The position numbers and the translations under genes were made by a program. The notes under the pieces were generated by a model, which saw nothing but the letters and a program-made list of their open reading frames with translations, made no database searches and was not told where the DNA came from. This document shows, one piece after another, positions 1 through 8,407 of a DNA stretch of 18,623 nt; positions within the stretch are counted from its first letter, which is position 1; each line of letters starts with the position of its first letter. The DNA comes from Alloprevotella sp. (GTDB lineage: Bacteria; Bacteroidota; Bacteroidia; Bacteroidales; Bacteroidaceae). The DNA lies in the NCBI GenBank assembly GCA_017477205.1, contig JAFUXE010000057.1:1-18623 (forward strand). The letters are read 5' to 3'.

Positions 1-146
1 CCATAAATACTGCTCTTACATAACCCCGTTTTTTTCATTACCTCTGCAAGGGGAAGGTTTTCTTCGCGATAAAGACGATACACCTCTTGGCGCAAATGAA
101 CACGATCCATACGGGTACGTAGATAATCTCTTTCTGTTTTCCTCAT
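1..146 (-). CDS. Helix-turn-helix protein, probable IS transposase ORF A (partial, 5' end only)
   Basis: Only the first 48 codons are in the window; the gene runs off the left edge. The start is the ATG complementary to 144-146. The reading frame is open and begins MRKTERDYLRTRMDRV. A likely helix-turn-helix follows at about residues 20-48, with LYREENLPLAEVMKKTGL followed by a CKSSIY recognition-helix pattern. That pattern is common in the first ORF of IS3-type insertion sequences and in other transposase DNA-binding domains. The codons are AT-rich (TTA, CTA, AAA, ACA), unlike the GC-rich neighbours, which fits a recently acquired element. It could also be an unrelated short DNA-binding regulator. 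The DNA-binding role is inferred from the motif pattern and the IS assignment from context, so the family is uncertain. Confidence 0.5.
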   Translation of the reverse strand, partial: MRKTERDYLRTRMDRVHLRQEVYRLYREENLPLAEVMKKTGLCKSSIY

Positions 147-186
147 TTTTTGTGATTTAGGTGTCAACCCTATTTACAAAAAGACA
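1..186 (-). mobile_element. Probable right end of an insertion sequence (partial)
   Basis: The first ~186 bases are AT-rich and carry the start of a probable transposase ORF reading leftwards. Just outside its start codon, the minus strand reads TGTCTTTTTGTAAATAGGG and then TTGACACC, ending at about 186. This has the TG-start layout expected of an IS3-type terminal inverted repeat. Base composition turns GC-rich immediately to the right of 186. The other end of the element and any target duplication lie outside the window, so the boundary is a proposal. Confidence 0.4.
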
Positions 187-288
187 CCCGTTGATACACC
201 CTTGGCGCCGTCCCTTTCCTCATATCGCCGGACTCTCGTTCGCTCTTAGTTTTGCAGGCGTTTTGCAAGTAGTATCAGAAGAAACCGC

Positions 289-296
289 TATATTTG
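289..296 (+). promoter_or_regulatory. Bacteroidetes -7 box (TATATTTG)
   Basis: TATATTTG matches the Bacteroidetes -7 consensus TAnnTTTG. It lies 21 bases before the ATG at 318, so the leader would be about 15 nt. A TTTG that could act as the -33 element lies at 262-265, with a 23-base spacer that is a little longer than the usual 19-21. Confidence 0.5.
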
Positions 297-317
297 CGGC
301 ACAAAACTATTCATGTC

Positions 318-569
318 ATGAGAGTGCTGAACGTTGGAAGGAGAATCTTCCTGTTCCTGCTGGCGATAGGCAGCGGCGCGCTGTGGGCAGCAGCGCAAAG
401 TGGGGATGTGCATATCTACAAGGGACGCTCGACGTATAGCGGCAATGTCCTCTATACCTTCGACGGGAGGTATGTATATAAGGGCCGCGGCACGTATTCC
501 GGCAACATTCTCTACACCACCGACGTCCCCGTACCGCTCCCCGTCCTCTATGCCGTATGCTTCAGGTGA
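318..569 (+). CDS. Small secreted protein with two YKGR-x-TYSGN repeats
   Basis: This is an 83-residue protein. Residues 1-27 form a signal peptide: basic MRVLNVGRR, then a hydrophobic FLFLLAIGSGALW core and an AAAQ cleavage region. The mature part is two 20-residue units (31-50 and 51-70), each with an aromatic-x-YKGR-x-TYSGN-x-LYT core, followed by a short tail PVPLPVLYAV. Small exported proteins built from IYKGRSTYSSDILYT-like repeats occur in Prevotella and relatives as far as I recall, with no assigned function. I chose the ATG at 318 over the in-frame ATG at 294 because it starts directly at the signal peptide and follows the TATATTTG box. The stop lies 6 bp from the stop of convergent prmA with no terminator between. 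The protein is probably periplasmic or surface-exposed; its role is unknown. Confidence 0.7.
   Translation: MRVLNVGRRIFLFLLAIGSGALWAAAQSGDVHIYKGRSTYSGNVLYTFDGRYVYKGRGTYSGNILYTTDVPVPLPVLYAVCFR
408..527 (+). repeat. Two in-frame 60-bp coding repeats
   Basis: Units 408-467 and 468-527 encode the two 20-residue repeats of the small secreted protein. The amino acids are well conserved (YKGR, TYSGN, LYT). Many codons differ only at third or other silent positions, for example TAC/TAT, GGA/GGC, AGC/TCC, AAT/AAC and TAT/TAC. The duplication is therefore old and appears constrained at the protein level. Confidence 0.7.
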
Positions 570-575
570 GGACGT

Positions 576-1523
576 TCACTTTCGGAAGGCGGCGCAGCAC
601 CAGTCACTCTGGTCGGTGGCGTCGAGGAAGCGGAGGCCGAGGGCTTCGGCTGCGGCCTGCACCTGGGGAAGGTCGCGGCGATAGAAGCCGCTGGTGAAGA
701 GGAGGCCGCCGCTGCGCAGGCAGGCAACGTAGGCGGGGAGGTCGCGGACGATAATGTTCAGGTGGATGTTGGCCAGCACGAGGTCGAAGGTTTCCTCGCG
801 GGGGAGGCTGCCGGCATCGCCCTGGCTGACGTCGATGTTCGCAAGGCCGTTGAGGGCGGCGTTCTCGCGCGAGTTTTCCACGCACCAGGGATCCACGTCA
901 ATGGCCGTCACGCGACGGGCACCGCGCAGGGCGGCGAGGATGCCGAGGATGCTGGTGCCGCAGCCCATGTCCAGCACGTCCTTGTCCGCGAGGTCTGCCG
1001 TGAGGAGGCGCGAGAGCATCTGGCGGGTGGTCTCGTGGTGGCCCGTGCCGAAGCTCATGCGGGGATTGATGGTGATGTTGTACTCCGCGCGGGGCACGTC
1101 GTGGTGGAAGGTGGCGCTGACGACGCAGCGGTCGTCAACGACGAGGGGCGTGAAGTAGTTCTTCTCCCATTCGGCATTCCAGTCGCGATCCTCCACGGCG
1201 ACGGGCGCCGTATAGACGACGGAGTAGGCGGGGAAGTCCAGCGTGAAGGCTTCCAGCGCGCTGCGCAGCGCCGCCTCGTCCCAGTCCGCAGCCTTGATAT
1301 AGGCCTTCAGCTCGCAGCCGTCGGCATGTTCTCCCTCGGGCAGCGCGGTGCGTGGGGTGAAGACGACGTCGCCCGTGGAGCCGCTGGCATCGGCAGCGGA
1401 TACATTGGCATCATCACCCTTTACGAAAGAATCGAAGCCCACGTCGGCCAGCACGGCTTCCAGGATGTCGAGGAAGTCTGCGCTGGGCGGCGTGAGCTCA
1501 AAGGTAAATTCGAGATATTGCAT
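576..1523 (-). CDS. prmA: Ribosomal protein L11 methyltransferase
   Basis: This 315-residue protein is PrmA, the cytoplasmic SAM-dependent enzyme that methylates ribosomal protein L11. The family signature FGTGHHETTRQML is at about 158-170. The SAM-binding loop LDMGCGTSILG is at 184-194, an acidic IDVDPW ends the second strand near 210, and LVLANIHLNII near 249-259 corresponds to the catalytic NPPY-like region. The N-terminus MQYLEFTFEL aligns with Bacteroidales homologues. It is longer than the usual ~280 residues because of an Asp/Ala/Gly-rich stretch at about residues 36-70 in the substrate-recognition domain. It starts 5 bp downstream of the stop of the upstream secreted-protein gene, so co-transcription with that gene is likely. 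Confidence 0.95.
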   Translation of the reverse strand: MQYLEFTFELTPPSADFLDILEAVLADVGFDSFVKGDDANVSAADASGSTGDVVFTPRTALPEGEHADGCELKAYIKAADWDEAALRSALEAFTLDFPAYSVVYTAPVAVEDRDWNAEWEKNYFTPLVVDDRCVVSATFHHDVPRAEYNITINPRMSFGTGHHETTRQMLSRLLTADLADKDVLDMGCGTSILGILAALRGARRVTAIDVDPWCVENSRENAALNGLANIDVSQGDAGSLPREETFDLVLANIHLNIIVRDLPAYVACLRSGGLLFTSGFYRRDLPQVQAAAEALGLRFLDATDQSDWCCAAFRK

Positions 1524-1528
1524 GTTCC

Positions 1529-2779
1529 TTACTTCAACTTCATGGTCTTGAAGCCGCCGCTGAACATGTAGGAGTCCAAGTAGGTGACGGTGGCACCCTT
1601 ATAGACGGCCTTCTGCATCAGCGTGGTGTAGGCGAGCCACTTCTGGCCGTTGGCATCGGTGTAGGTCCAGCCTACATCGACGGCGCGCTGGTCGATGACG
1701 CTGGTGGAACCGCTCCTGTAAAGCGGGCGCCAGCCGTTGGAGAGGAAGACGACGGGGGCGTTCTTGTGCTCGGGGTCTTCGCGGCCGATGCACATGCGCA
1801 CCTTTGCCTCCACGCCGGGGATGGCCTTGTAGGTCTGCGGCATGTCCTGCGGCGTCTTGTTGTCGTCGATGACCTTGTCGCGCAGCTCCAGCTCGCGTTT
1901 CTTGGCTTCCTGGTGCATCTGCGTGAACTGTCCGGCCCGTCCGTCGCTCTTCCATTGCGGGTGCTGCGTCAGGAAGTTGTCCCAGGCGGTGAAGAACTCG
2001 CGGTAGTTATTGTAGGCGGCCTCCGTGTTGCCCTCCTTATAGGCCTTGTCGGCCTGCGTGAGGCAGGAGTAGGTGCCGTCGAAGATGTTGCTGTAGTCGG
2101 ACTGCTGCGCCAGTGCCTCTGCGGCACGCATGAGCTGGTAGCCCCGGAAGCGGCGGTCTTTCTCTGCCTCCCAGAGGGTCTGCACCTTGCCTTCGCTGTC
2201 CTTCATCTGCGTCTCGGAGCCGTCCACGAGGCTTTGCTTCAGGAATCCGTAGTAGTATTTCTGGGCGATGACGTAAGCCTTGATCATCTGGCGGAAGTTC
2301 TTGTAGTCATTGGGCTTCTGCATGTAGTCGTAGAAGAAGGCGTTCACGACGGGCTCACCGTATGCCAGCACCTTGCCGTCGGGGCATGCAGGGATGCAGC
2401 CGTTGACGGTGATGCCCGCAGTGTTGAGTGAGCTGTTGAGGGCCTTGCAGAGGTTGACGTAGATATAGAGGAGGTAGTTTTCGACCTTCTCCGTGCCGTC
2501 GAGATATACACCGGCATTGGCAAAGGACTTCCTGTCGTAGGGGAAGAGGCTGTCGTCAACGCCTGAGGAGGGATTCGACGCGCGGGATGCGACGGGATTG
2601 AAGGGTAGGGCGTCGGAGGCTTGCTGCACCTGTCCACCGACGACGTTGTCAACGGCTTTCTTGGCTTTCTTCTCCAGTTTCTTCTTGCCCTGATCTACGA
2701 GCTTCCCGATGTTGAACTGTGCGCTGGCGGGCACGGCAAGGAGCAGTGCCAAGGCCATGAGGAATAGATTCTTTTTCAT
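1529..2779 (-). CDS. Secreted protein of unknown function
   Basis: I do not recognise this 416-residue protein. It begins with a clear signal peptide, MKKNLFLMALALLLAVPASAQ, cleaved after about residue 21. A Lys-rich amphipathic stretch (about 25-50, GKLVDQGKKKLEKKAKKAV) follows, then a long region rich in Tyr, Gln and charged residues that is probably helical and TPR-like in places (QADKAYKEGNTEAAYNNYREF). The C-terminal ~80 residues look like a beta-rich domain (APVVFLSNGW, VGWTYTDANGQKWLAYTTL). I use the ATG at 2779 because the 19 upstream in-frame codons precede the signal peptide and overlap the promoter box. It is exported, probably to the periplasm. It lies directly upstream of prmA, with no evident functional link. 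Confidence 0.75.
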   Translation of the reverse strand: MKKNLFLMALALLLAVPASAQFNIGKLVDQGKKKLEKKAKKAVDNVVGGQVQQASDALPFNPVASRASNPSSGVDDSLFPYDRKSFANAGVYLDGTEKVENYLLYIYVNLCKALNSSLNTAGITVNGCIPACPDGKVLAYGEPVVNAFFYDYMQKPNDYKNFRQMIKAYVIAQKYYYGFLKQSLVDGSETQMKDSEGKVQTLWEAEKDRRFRGYQLMRAAEALAQQSDYSNIFDGTYSCLTQADKAYKEGNTEAAYNNYREFFTAWDNFLTQHPQWKSDGRAGQFTQMHQEAKKRELELRDKVIDDNKTPQDMPQTYKAIPGVEAKVRMCIGREDPEHKNAPVVFLSNGWRPLYRSGSTSVIDQRAVDVGWTYTDANGQKWLAYTTLMQKAVYKGATVTYLDSYMFSGGFKTMKLK

Positions 2780-2833
2780 TTCAGACGGGGTTTTAGAGAT
2801 ATGTTTGATTATGAATGATTCGTCTTTGCGGGA

Positions 2834-2841
2834 CAAATATA
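2834..2841 (-). promoter_or_regulatory. Bacteroidetes -7 box (TATATTTG) for the 1529-2779 gene
   Basis: On the minus strand the sequence reads TATATTTG, a full match to TAnnTTTG, about 55 bases before the ATG at 2779. No good TTTG -33 element is seen at the expected spacing. It probably drives the secreted-protein gene and prmA. Confidence 0.5.
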
Positions 2842-2914
2842 CACATTATTTTGTTATACAGGCCATAAGTGCGGCGATTTTTGCACTTCGTGCGCGCGTT
2901 CGGGCTTTTTGTCG

Positions 2915-2922
2915 TATCTTCG
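2915..2922 (+). promoter_or_regulatory. Possible -7 box (TATCTTCG) for the FAD-dehydrogenase gene
   Basis: TATCTTCG differs from TAnnTTTG at one position and ends 8 bases before the ATG at 2931. If used, the transcript would be leaderless or nearly so. No -33 TTTG lies at the usual distance; the nearest is at 2880-2883. Confidence 0.3.
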
Positions 2923-2930
2923 CCGCCGCT

Positions 2931-4562
2931 ATGCAAAGACAACTGCAACTCCGCCTCCTGCCCGAACAGGCCTACCAGCGTTCTGTATTGCGCGACTGTG
3001 TTGCGCAGGAACTGGGCATTGCCCCCCAAAGCGTCACGGACATGCGCATACGCCGCCGCAGCATCGATGCGCGCCAGCGCCGCGTCATGGTGAACCTCAC
3101 CGTGGATGCCTATGTCGGCGAGGCCGCACCGCAACTGGACTTCGAGCCTGTCGCCTATCCGAACGTGGAGGGCCGCAGGGAAGTCGTCGTGGTGGGTGCA
3201 GGTCCGGGCGGCCTATTTGCCGCCCTGCGTCTCATCGAACTGGGGCTGCGCCCCATCGTGCTGGAGCGCGGTAAGGACGTCCACCGCCGCAAGCTTGACC
3301 TCGCGCGCATCTCTCGCGAGCACACCGTAGATCCCGAGAGCAACTACTCCTTCGGTGAGGGCGGTGCGGGTGCCTATTCCGACGGAAAGCTCTACACGCG
3401 TTCCAAGAAGCGCGGCTCCACGGAGAAGATACTCCGCGTGTTCTGCCAGCACGGTGCCGACACGGACATCCTCGTGGATGCCCATCCGCACATCGGCACC
3501 GACCGCCTGCCTGCCGTCATTGAGCGTATGCGTGAGCAAATCATCCGCAGCGGCGGCGAAGTGCATTTCGAAACGAAGGTGAAGGGCATATTTCCCGCAA
3601 GCGCCTCCGCCTCTACCTCCGGAGCCACGGGCGGCGGGCGGATAAGCGTCGTGGCGGACAGCCCGCAGGGAGAGTGCCACTTCGAAGCCCCGGCCCTTAT
3701 CCTGGCCACGGGACATTCGGCACGCGACGTCTATCGCTTCTTATATAAATATAATAATGTGTGCCTGGAGGCAAAGGGTATCGCCGTCGGTGTTCGCCTG
3801 GAACATCCTTCGGAACTCATCGACCGCATACAATACCACAGCCGTGAGGGGCGGGGACGTTTCCTGCCCGCAGCGGAATACAGCTATGTACAGCAGGTGG
3901 AAGGGCGCGGCGTCTATAGTTTCTGCATGTGTCCGGGCGGCGTGGTGGTGCCTGCTGCCAGCGGTCCGGAGCAGGTCGTCGTCAACGGCATGAGTCCTTC
4001 CCACCGTGGCGGACGCTGGAGCAACAGCGGCATGGTGGTGGAGGTGCGTCCGGAAGACCTCCGGGCATACGGGGAAGCTGGCAGTCAGGAAACTCCCGAG
4101 AGCCCCCTTGCCCTGCTGGCCTTCCAGGAATACCTGGAGCGCATGGCGTGGCAACAGGGAGGAAGACGGCAAACGGCACCCGCACAGCGCATGACGGACT
4201 TCGTGAACGGTCGCCTCAGCGCAGACCTCCCCGCAAGCAGCTATACGCCCGGGCTCCTCGCCTCGCCCCTCCACTTCTGGCTTCCCAAGCCCATCGCCGC
4301 TCGCCTTCAGGAGGGTTTCCGCATCTTCGGGCGCAGGAGCCACGGTTTCCTCACGCAGGAAGCCACCGTCATTGGCGTGGAAACGCGCACCTCTGCACCT
4401 GTCCGCATCCTGCGCGACAGCGAAACCCTCGCCTCTCCGGGCATTCCCGGCCTCTTTCCCTGTGGGGAGGGGGCAGGCTATGCCGGTGGCATCGTCTCCG
4501 CCGCCATTGACGGAGAGCGCTGTGCGGAGGCCGCCGCACGGTACTTGGAGGGAGACTGCTAA
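2931..4562 (+). CDS. FAD-dependent dehydrogenase of the COG2509 type
   Basis: This 543-residue flavoprotein has an N-terminal ~80-residue domain, as in COG2509-type uncharacterised FAD dehydrogenases. The dinucleotide-binding motif VVVVGAGPGGLFAA is at about 85-98 and ends in the acidic LERG near 111-114. SFGEGGAGAYSDGKLYTR at 140-157 is characteristic of the family. ILATGHSARDVY marks the second flavin-contact region, and GLFPCGEGAGYAGGI near the C-terminus closes the FAD site. The substrate is unknown for this family. The ATG at 2931 is chosen because MQRQLQLRLLPEQ matches the family's N-terminus, whereas the longer in-frame extension back to 2709 runs antisense to the neighbouring gene. 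A low-complexity Ala/Ser/Gly patch (about residues 224-236) looks like a surface loop. Confidence 0.85.
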   Translation: MQRQLQLRLLPEQAYQRSVLRDCVAQELGIAPQSVTDMRIRRRSIDARQRRVMVNLTVDAYVGEAAPQLDFEPVAYPNVEGRREVVVVGAGPGGLFAALRLIELGLRPIVLERGKDVHRRKLDLARISREHTVDPESNYSFGEGGAGAYSDGKLYTRSKKRGSTEKILRVFCQHGADTDILVDAHPHIGTDRLPAVIERMREQIIRSGGEVHFETKVKGIFPASASASTSGATGGGRISVVADSPQGECHFEAPALILATGHSARDVYRFLYKYNNVCLEAKGIAVGVRLEHPSELIDRIQYHSREGRGRFLPAAEYSYVQQVEGRGVYSFCMCPGGVVVPAASGPEQVVVNGMSPSHRGGRWSNSGMVVEVRPEDLRAYGEAGSQETPESPLALLAFQEYLERMAWQQGGRRQTAPAQRMTDFVNGRLSADLPASSYTPGLLASPLHFWLPKPIAARLQEGFRIFGRRSHGFLTQEATVIGVETRTSAPVRILRDSETLASPGIPGLFPCGEGAGYAGGIVSAAIDGERCAEAAARYLEGDC

Positions 4563-4590
4563 GGCAAAGAGAGTCTTCTTGGACAAAAAG

Positions 4591-4620
4591 AAAGCGAGCT
4601 GCCCCAGGGCAGCTCGCTTT
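4591..4620 (-). terminator. Hairpin terminator between convergent FAD-dehydrogenase and frdB
   Basis: AAAGCGAGCTGCC (4591-4603) pairs perfectly with GGCAGCTCGCTTT (4608-4620) around a 4-nt loop, giving a 13-bp stem. On the minus strand it is followed by TTTCTTTTTG, so it mainly ends the frd operon. On the plus strand the T-run is short, but the hairpin may also stop the FAD-dehydrogenase transcript. Confidence 0.8.
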
Positions 4621-4643
4621 CCGATTATGAAAACAAAGTTGGC

Positions 4644-5402
4644 TTAGTCAGCCAGTTTTGCCTTGATGAACTCGCGGTTGAGGCGAGCGATGTTGGCGAT
4701 GGTCTCGCTCTTCGGACAGACAGCCTCGCAGGCGCGGGTGTTCGTGCAGTTACCGAAGCCGAGTTCGTCCATCTTGGCAACCATAGCCTTCGCGCGCTTC
4801 TTGGCTTCTACGCGGCCTTGCGGCAGCAGGGCGAACTGAGAAACCTTGGAGCTGACGAAGAGCATGGCGGAGCCGTTCTTGCAGGCAGCAACGCAGGCAC
4901 CGCAGCCGATGCACGTTGCGCAGTCCATAGCCTCGTCGGCATCCTCCTTGGGGATAAGGATGGCGTTAGCGTCCTGTGCCTGTCCCGTGCGGATGGTGGT
5001 ATAGCCGCCGGCAGCCTGAATCTTGTCGAAGGCGGAGCGATCGACCATGCAGTCCTTGATGACAGGGAAGGCGGCAGAGCGCCAAGGCTCTACGGTGATG
5101 GTGTCGCCATCGTTGAAGCGGCGCATGTAGAGCTGGCAGGTGGTAGCGCCACGCTCCGTCTTGCCATGCGGCGTGCCGTTGATGTAGAGCGAGCACATAC
5201 CGCAGATACCTTCGCGGCAGTCGTGGTCGAATACGAACGGCTCTTTACCATCGTTGATGAGCTCTTCGTTGAGGATGTCAAGCATCTCGAGGAAGCTGGT
5301 ATCGTCGGGGATGTCGTGCATCTGACGCTCTTCAAAGTGACCCGCGTCCTTAGGGCCGTTCTGCTTCCAATATCTAATAGTGAAAGAAATGTTTTTAGCC
5401 AT
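4644..5402 (-). CDS. frdB: Fumarate reductase/succinate dehydrogenase iron-sulfur subunit
   Basis: This 252-residue subunit carries electrons between the flavin of FrdA and the membrane cytochrome. The plant-type [2Fe-2S] ligands are C62, C67, C70 ([10 protein letters not shown]) and C89. The bacterial ferredoxin half contains C161, C164, C167 ([10 protein letters not shown]) and C170/C174. C219, C225 and C229 ([13 protein letters not shown]) complete the [4Fe-4S] and [3Fe-4S] sites. It is the last gene of frdCAB, and the terminator follows 23 bp after its stop. In anaerobic Bacteroidales the complex mainly reduces fumarate to succinate with electrons from menaquinol. An SdhB name would be equally valid, because sequence alone does not fix direction. 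The start is unusual: the REP-like inverted repeat ends only 8 bases before the ATG. Confidence 0.95.
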   Translation of the reverse strand: MAKNISFTIRYWKQNGPKDAGHFEERQMHDIPDDTSFLEMLDILNEELINDGKEPFVFDHDCREGICGMCSLYINGTPHGKTERGATTCQLYMRRFNDGDTITVEPWRSAAFPVIKDCMVDRSAFDKIQAAGGYTTIRTGQAQDANAILIPKEDADEAMDCATCIGCGACVAACKNGSAMLFVSSKVSQFALLPQGRVEAKKRAKAMVAKMDELGFGNCTNTRACEAVCPKSETIANIARLNREFIKAKLAD

Positions 5403-5410
5403 AACTTAAG

Positions 5411-5533
5411 GCCTCACCCCCTACCCCTCTCCAAGAGGAAGAGGGGAGTGGTATGTCTTGAGGCGGTTTTATTGTTTATACATTTGTTTGGTATATACGC
5501 CCCTCTCTCTTGGAGAGGGGACGGGGGTGAGGC
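5411..5533. repeat. REP-like nested inverted repeat in the frdA-frdB gap
   Basis: The arms are 5411-5437 and 5507-5533, which match in inverted orientation at 25 of 27 positions (GCCTCACCCCC, two mismatches, then CCCCTCTCCAAGAG). Each arm also folds locally: CCCCTCT with AGAGGGG around 5424-5445, and again at 5500-5520. The 69-base centre is AT-rich. The element fills nearly the whole 135-bp gap, starting 4 bases after the frdA stop and ending 8 bases before the frdB start. The C-rich CTCACCCCC...CCCCTCTCC pattern resembles dispersed repeats I recall from Bacteroidetes genomes. On the plus strand the right arm is followed by TTTTTT (5534-5539). It may control frdB translation or mRNA stability; that is inference. 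Confidence 0.8.
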
Positions 5534-5537
5534 TTTT

Positions 5538-7484
<1,947 letters not shown>

Positions 7485-7521
7485 AATATCGTTTTCTATG
7501 TTTCAGGTATAAGAATTGAAG

Positions 7522-8232
7522 TTAGCAGCACACGAAAAGGCCGCGACCTAAAATGGCGAAAGAGAGGACTACCACCGTGAAGCAGAGCATCACGCAGGTG
7601 GTGTAGATGTTGCTGATGCAACGCCAACGGTTGAACCAAACCTTGCCGCTAAGTCCAAGCGTCTGCATCGCGCTCCACATACCATGCGTCATGTGGAACC
7701 AGATGGCCGCGAACCAAACGAGGTAGAGGACGCTGTAGATGATGGAGCAAACGCCGGCATCGTGGAACGTGAATTGCATCATGCCGTAGCCGTCTGTTGC
7801 AGAGAGCTCGTTTGCAAAGGCGATGCCGCCATTGGCAAACTCCGCAAACATCATATTGAACCAGAAGTTGAAAAGGTGGAGCACAAGTCCGAGGCAGATG
7901 ATGACGCCCAGCACGAACATGTTCTGCGAAGCCCATTCAACTTTCTCGGGCTTGTCCGTCACTGCGTAACGGTTCTGGCCGCGAGCCTTGCGGTTTTGCA
8001 AGGTAAGGATAACGGCATAAACAAAGTGGATGGCGATGAGTGCTACAAGGAGCACCGTGCCAGCCACTGCATACCAGTTGCTTCCCAAAAATTCACAAAT
8101 CATGTTGTAGCCTTCAGCAGAGAAGAGTGCCACGACATTCATTGCTGCGTGGAAAGTCAGGAACAGGATAAGTGCCGCGCCCGTAACGGACATGATTACT
8201 TTCCGTCCGATGGATGAGTTAGTTAACCACAT
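7522..8232 (-). CDS. frdC: Fumarate reductase/succinate dehydrogenase cytochrome b subunit
   Basis: This 236-residue membrane anchor of the B-type complex has about five hydrophobic helices, near residues 14-36, 54-78, 105-130, 160-180 and 208-232. Histidines at 28, 69, 119, 157, 180 and 183 include the expected ligands for two b hemes. It takes electrons from menaquinol and passes them to FrdB and FrdA. MWLTNSSIGRKVIMSVTG is a typical start for Bacteroidetes SdhC/FrdC. As the first gene of the operon it needs a promoter in the 8233-8407 region shared with the divergent sialidase gene, but I see no convincing TAnnTTTG box for it there. Its leader is A-rich (TTCAAAAACACTCAAC). Confidence 0.93.
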   Translation of the reverse strand: MWLTNSSIGRKVIMSVTGAALILFLTFHAAMNVVALFSAEGYNMICEFLGSNWYAVAGTVLLVALIAIHFVYAVILTLQNRKARGQNRYAVTDKPEKVEWASQNMFVLGVIICLGLVLHLFNFWFNMMFAEFANGGIAFANELSATDGYGMMQFTFHDAGVCSIIYSVLYLVWFAAIWFHMTHGMWSAMQTLGLSGKVWFNRWRCISNIYTTCVMLCFTVVVLSFAILGRGLFVCC

Positions 8233-8361
8233 ACTGTTGAGTGTTTTTGAAGAGTATTTAAAATGTTATTGTTATGTTAGAATCAAGGCTCACCCTCCTC
8301 CTAAGAAATGAGTAAGAGCACTAAATTTGTGCAAAAATACATTAAATTCGAAAAAAGACAC

Positions 8362-8369
8362 TATATTTG
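8362..8369 (+). promoter_or_regulatory. Bacteroidetes -7 box (TATATTTG) for the sialidase gene
   Basis: TATATTTG is an exact match to TAnnTTTG and lies 38 bases before the ATG at 8408, predicting a ~30-nt A-rich leader (AACAACAACTAAAAAAAG). A second match, TAAATTTG, sits 40 bases upstream at 8322-8329 and could be an alternative promoter. No TTTG lies at the ideal -33 spacing for either. Confidence 0.5.
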
Positions 8370-8407
8370 CACCAAATTCTTTTCAACAACAACTAAAAAA
8401 AGTGTTT

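Noticed and set aside
161..439. A 92-codon plus-strand frame overlapping the small secreted-protein gene
   Set aside because: It has no signal peptide or motif, overlaps the proposed IS end and promoter, and is in a different frame from the repeat-bearing protein.
762..1571. A 269-codon plus-strand frame opposite prmA, and a similar 221-codon frame at 1766-2431
   Set aside because: Both are fully antisense to well-supported genes and have the compositional look of shadows.
2709..2930. N-terminal extension of the FAD dehydrogenase back to 2709
   Set aside because: The extra 74 codons overlap the divergent gene's start and both promoter boxes and do not resemble the family; the ATG at 2931 fits known N-termini.
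3736..3765. AT-rich patch in the FAD dehydrogenase, and a similar one at 12635-12662 in the acyltransferase gene
   Set aside because: Both encode in-frame Tyr/Ile/Asn/Lys-rich segments that fit their proteins; they look like local codon composition and not inserted DNA or promoters.
8327..8407. N-terminal extension of the sialidase to 8327
   Set aside because: It would bury the signal peptide 27 residues in and place the start codon inside or before the promoter boxes.
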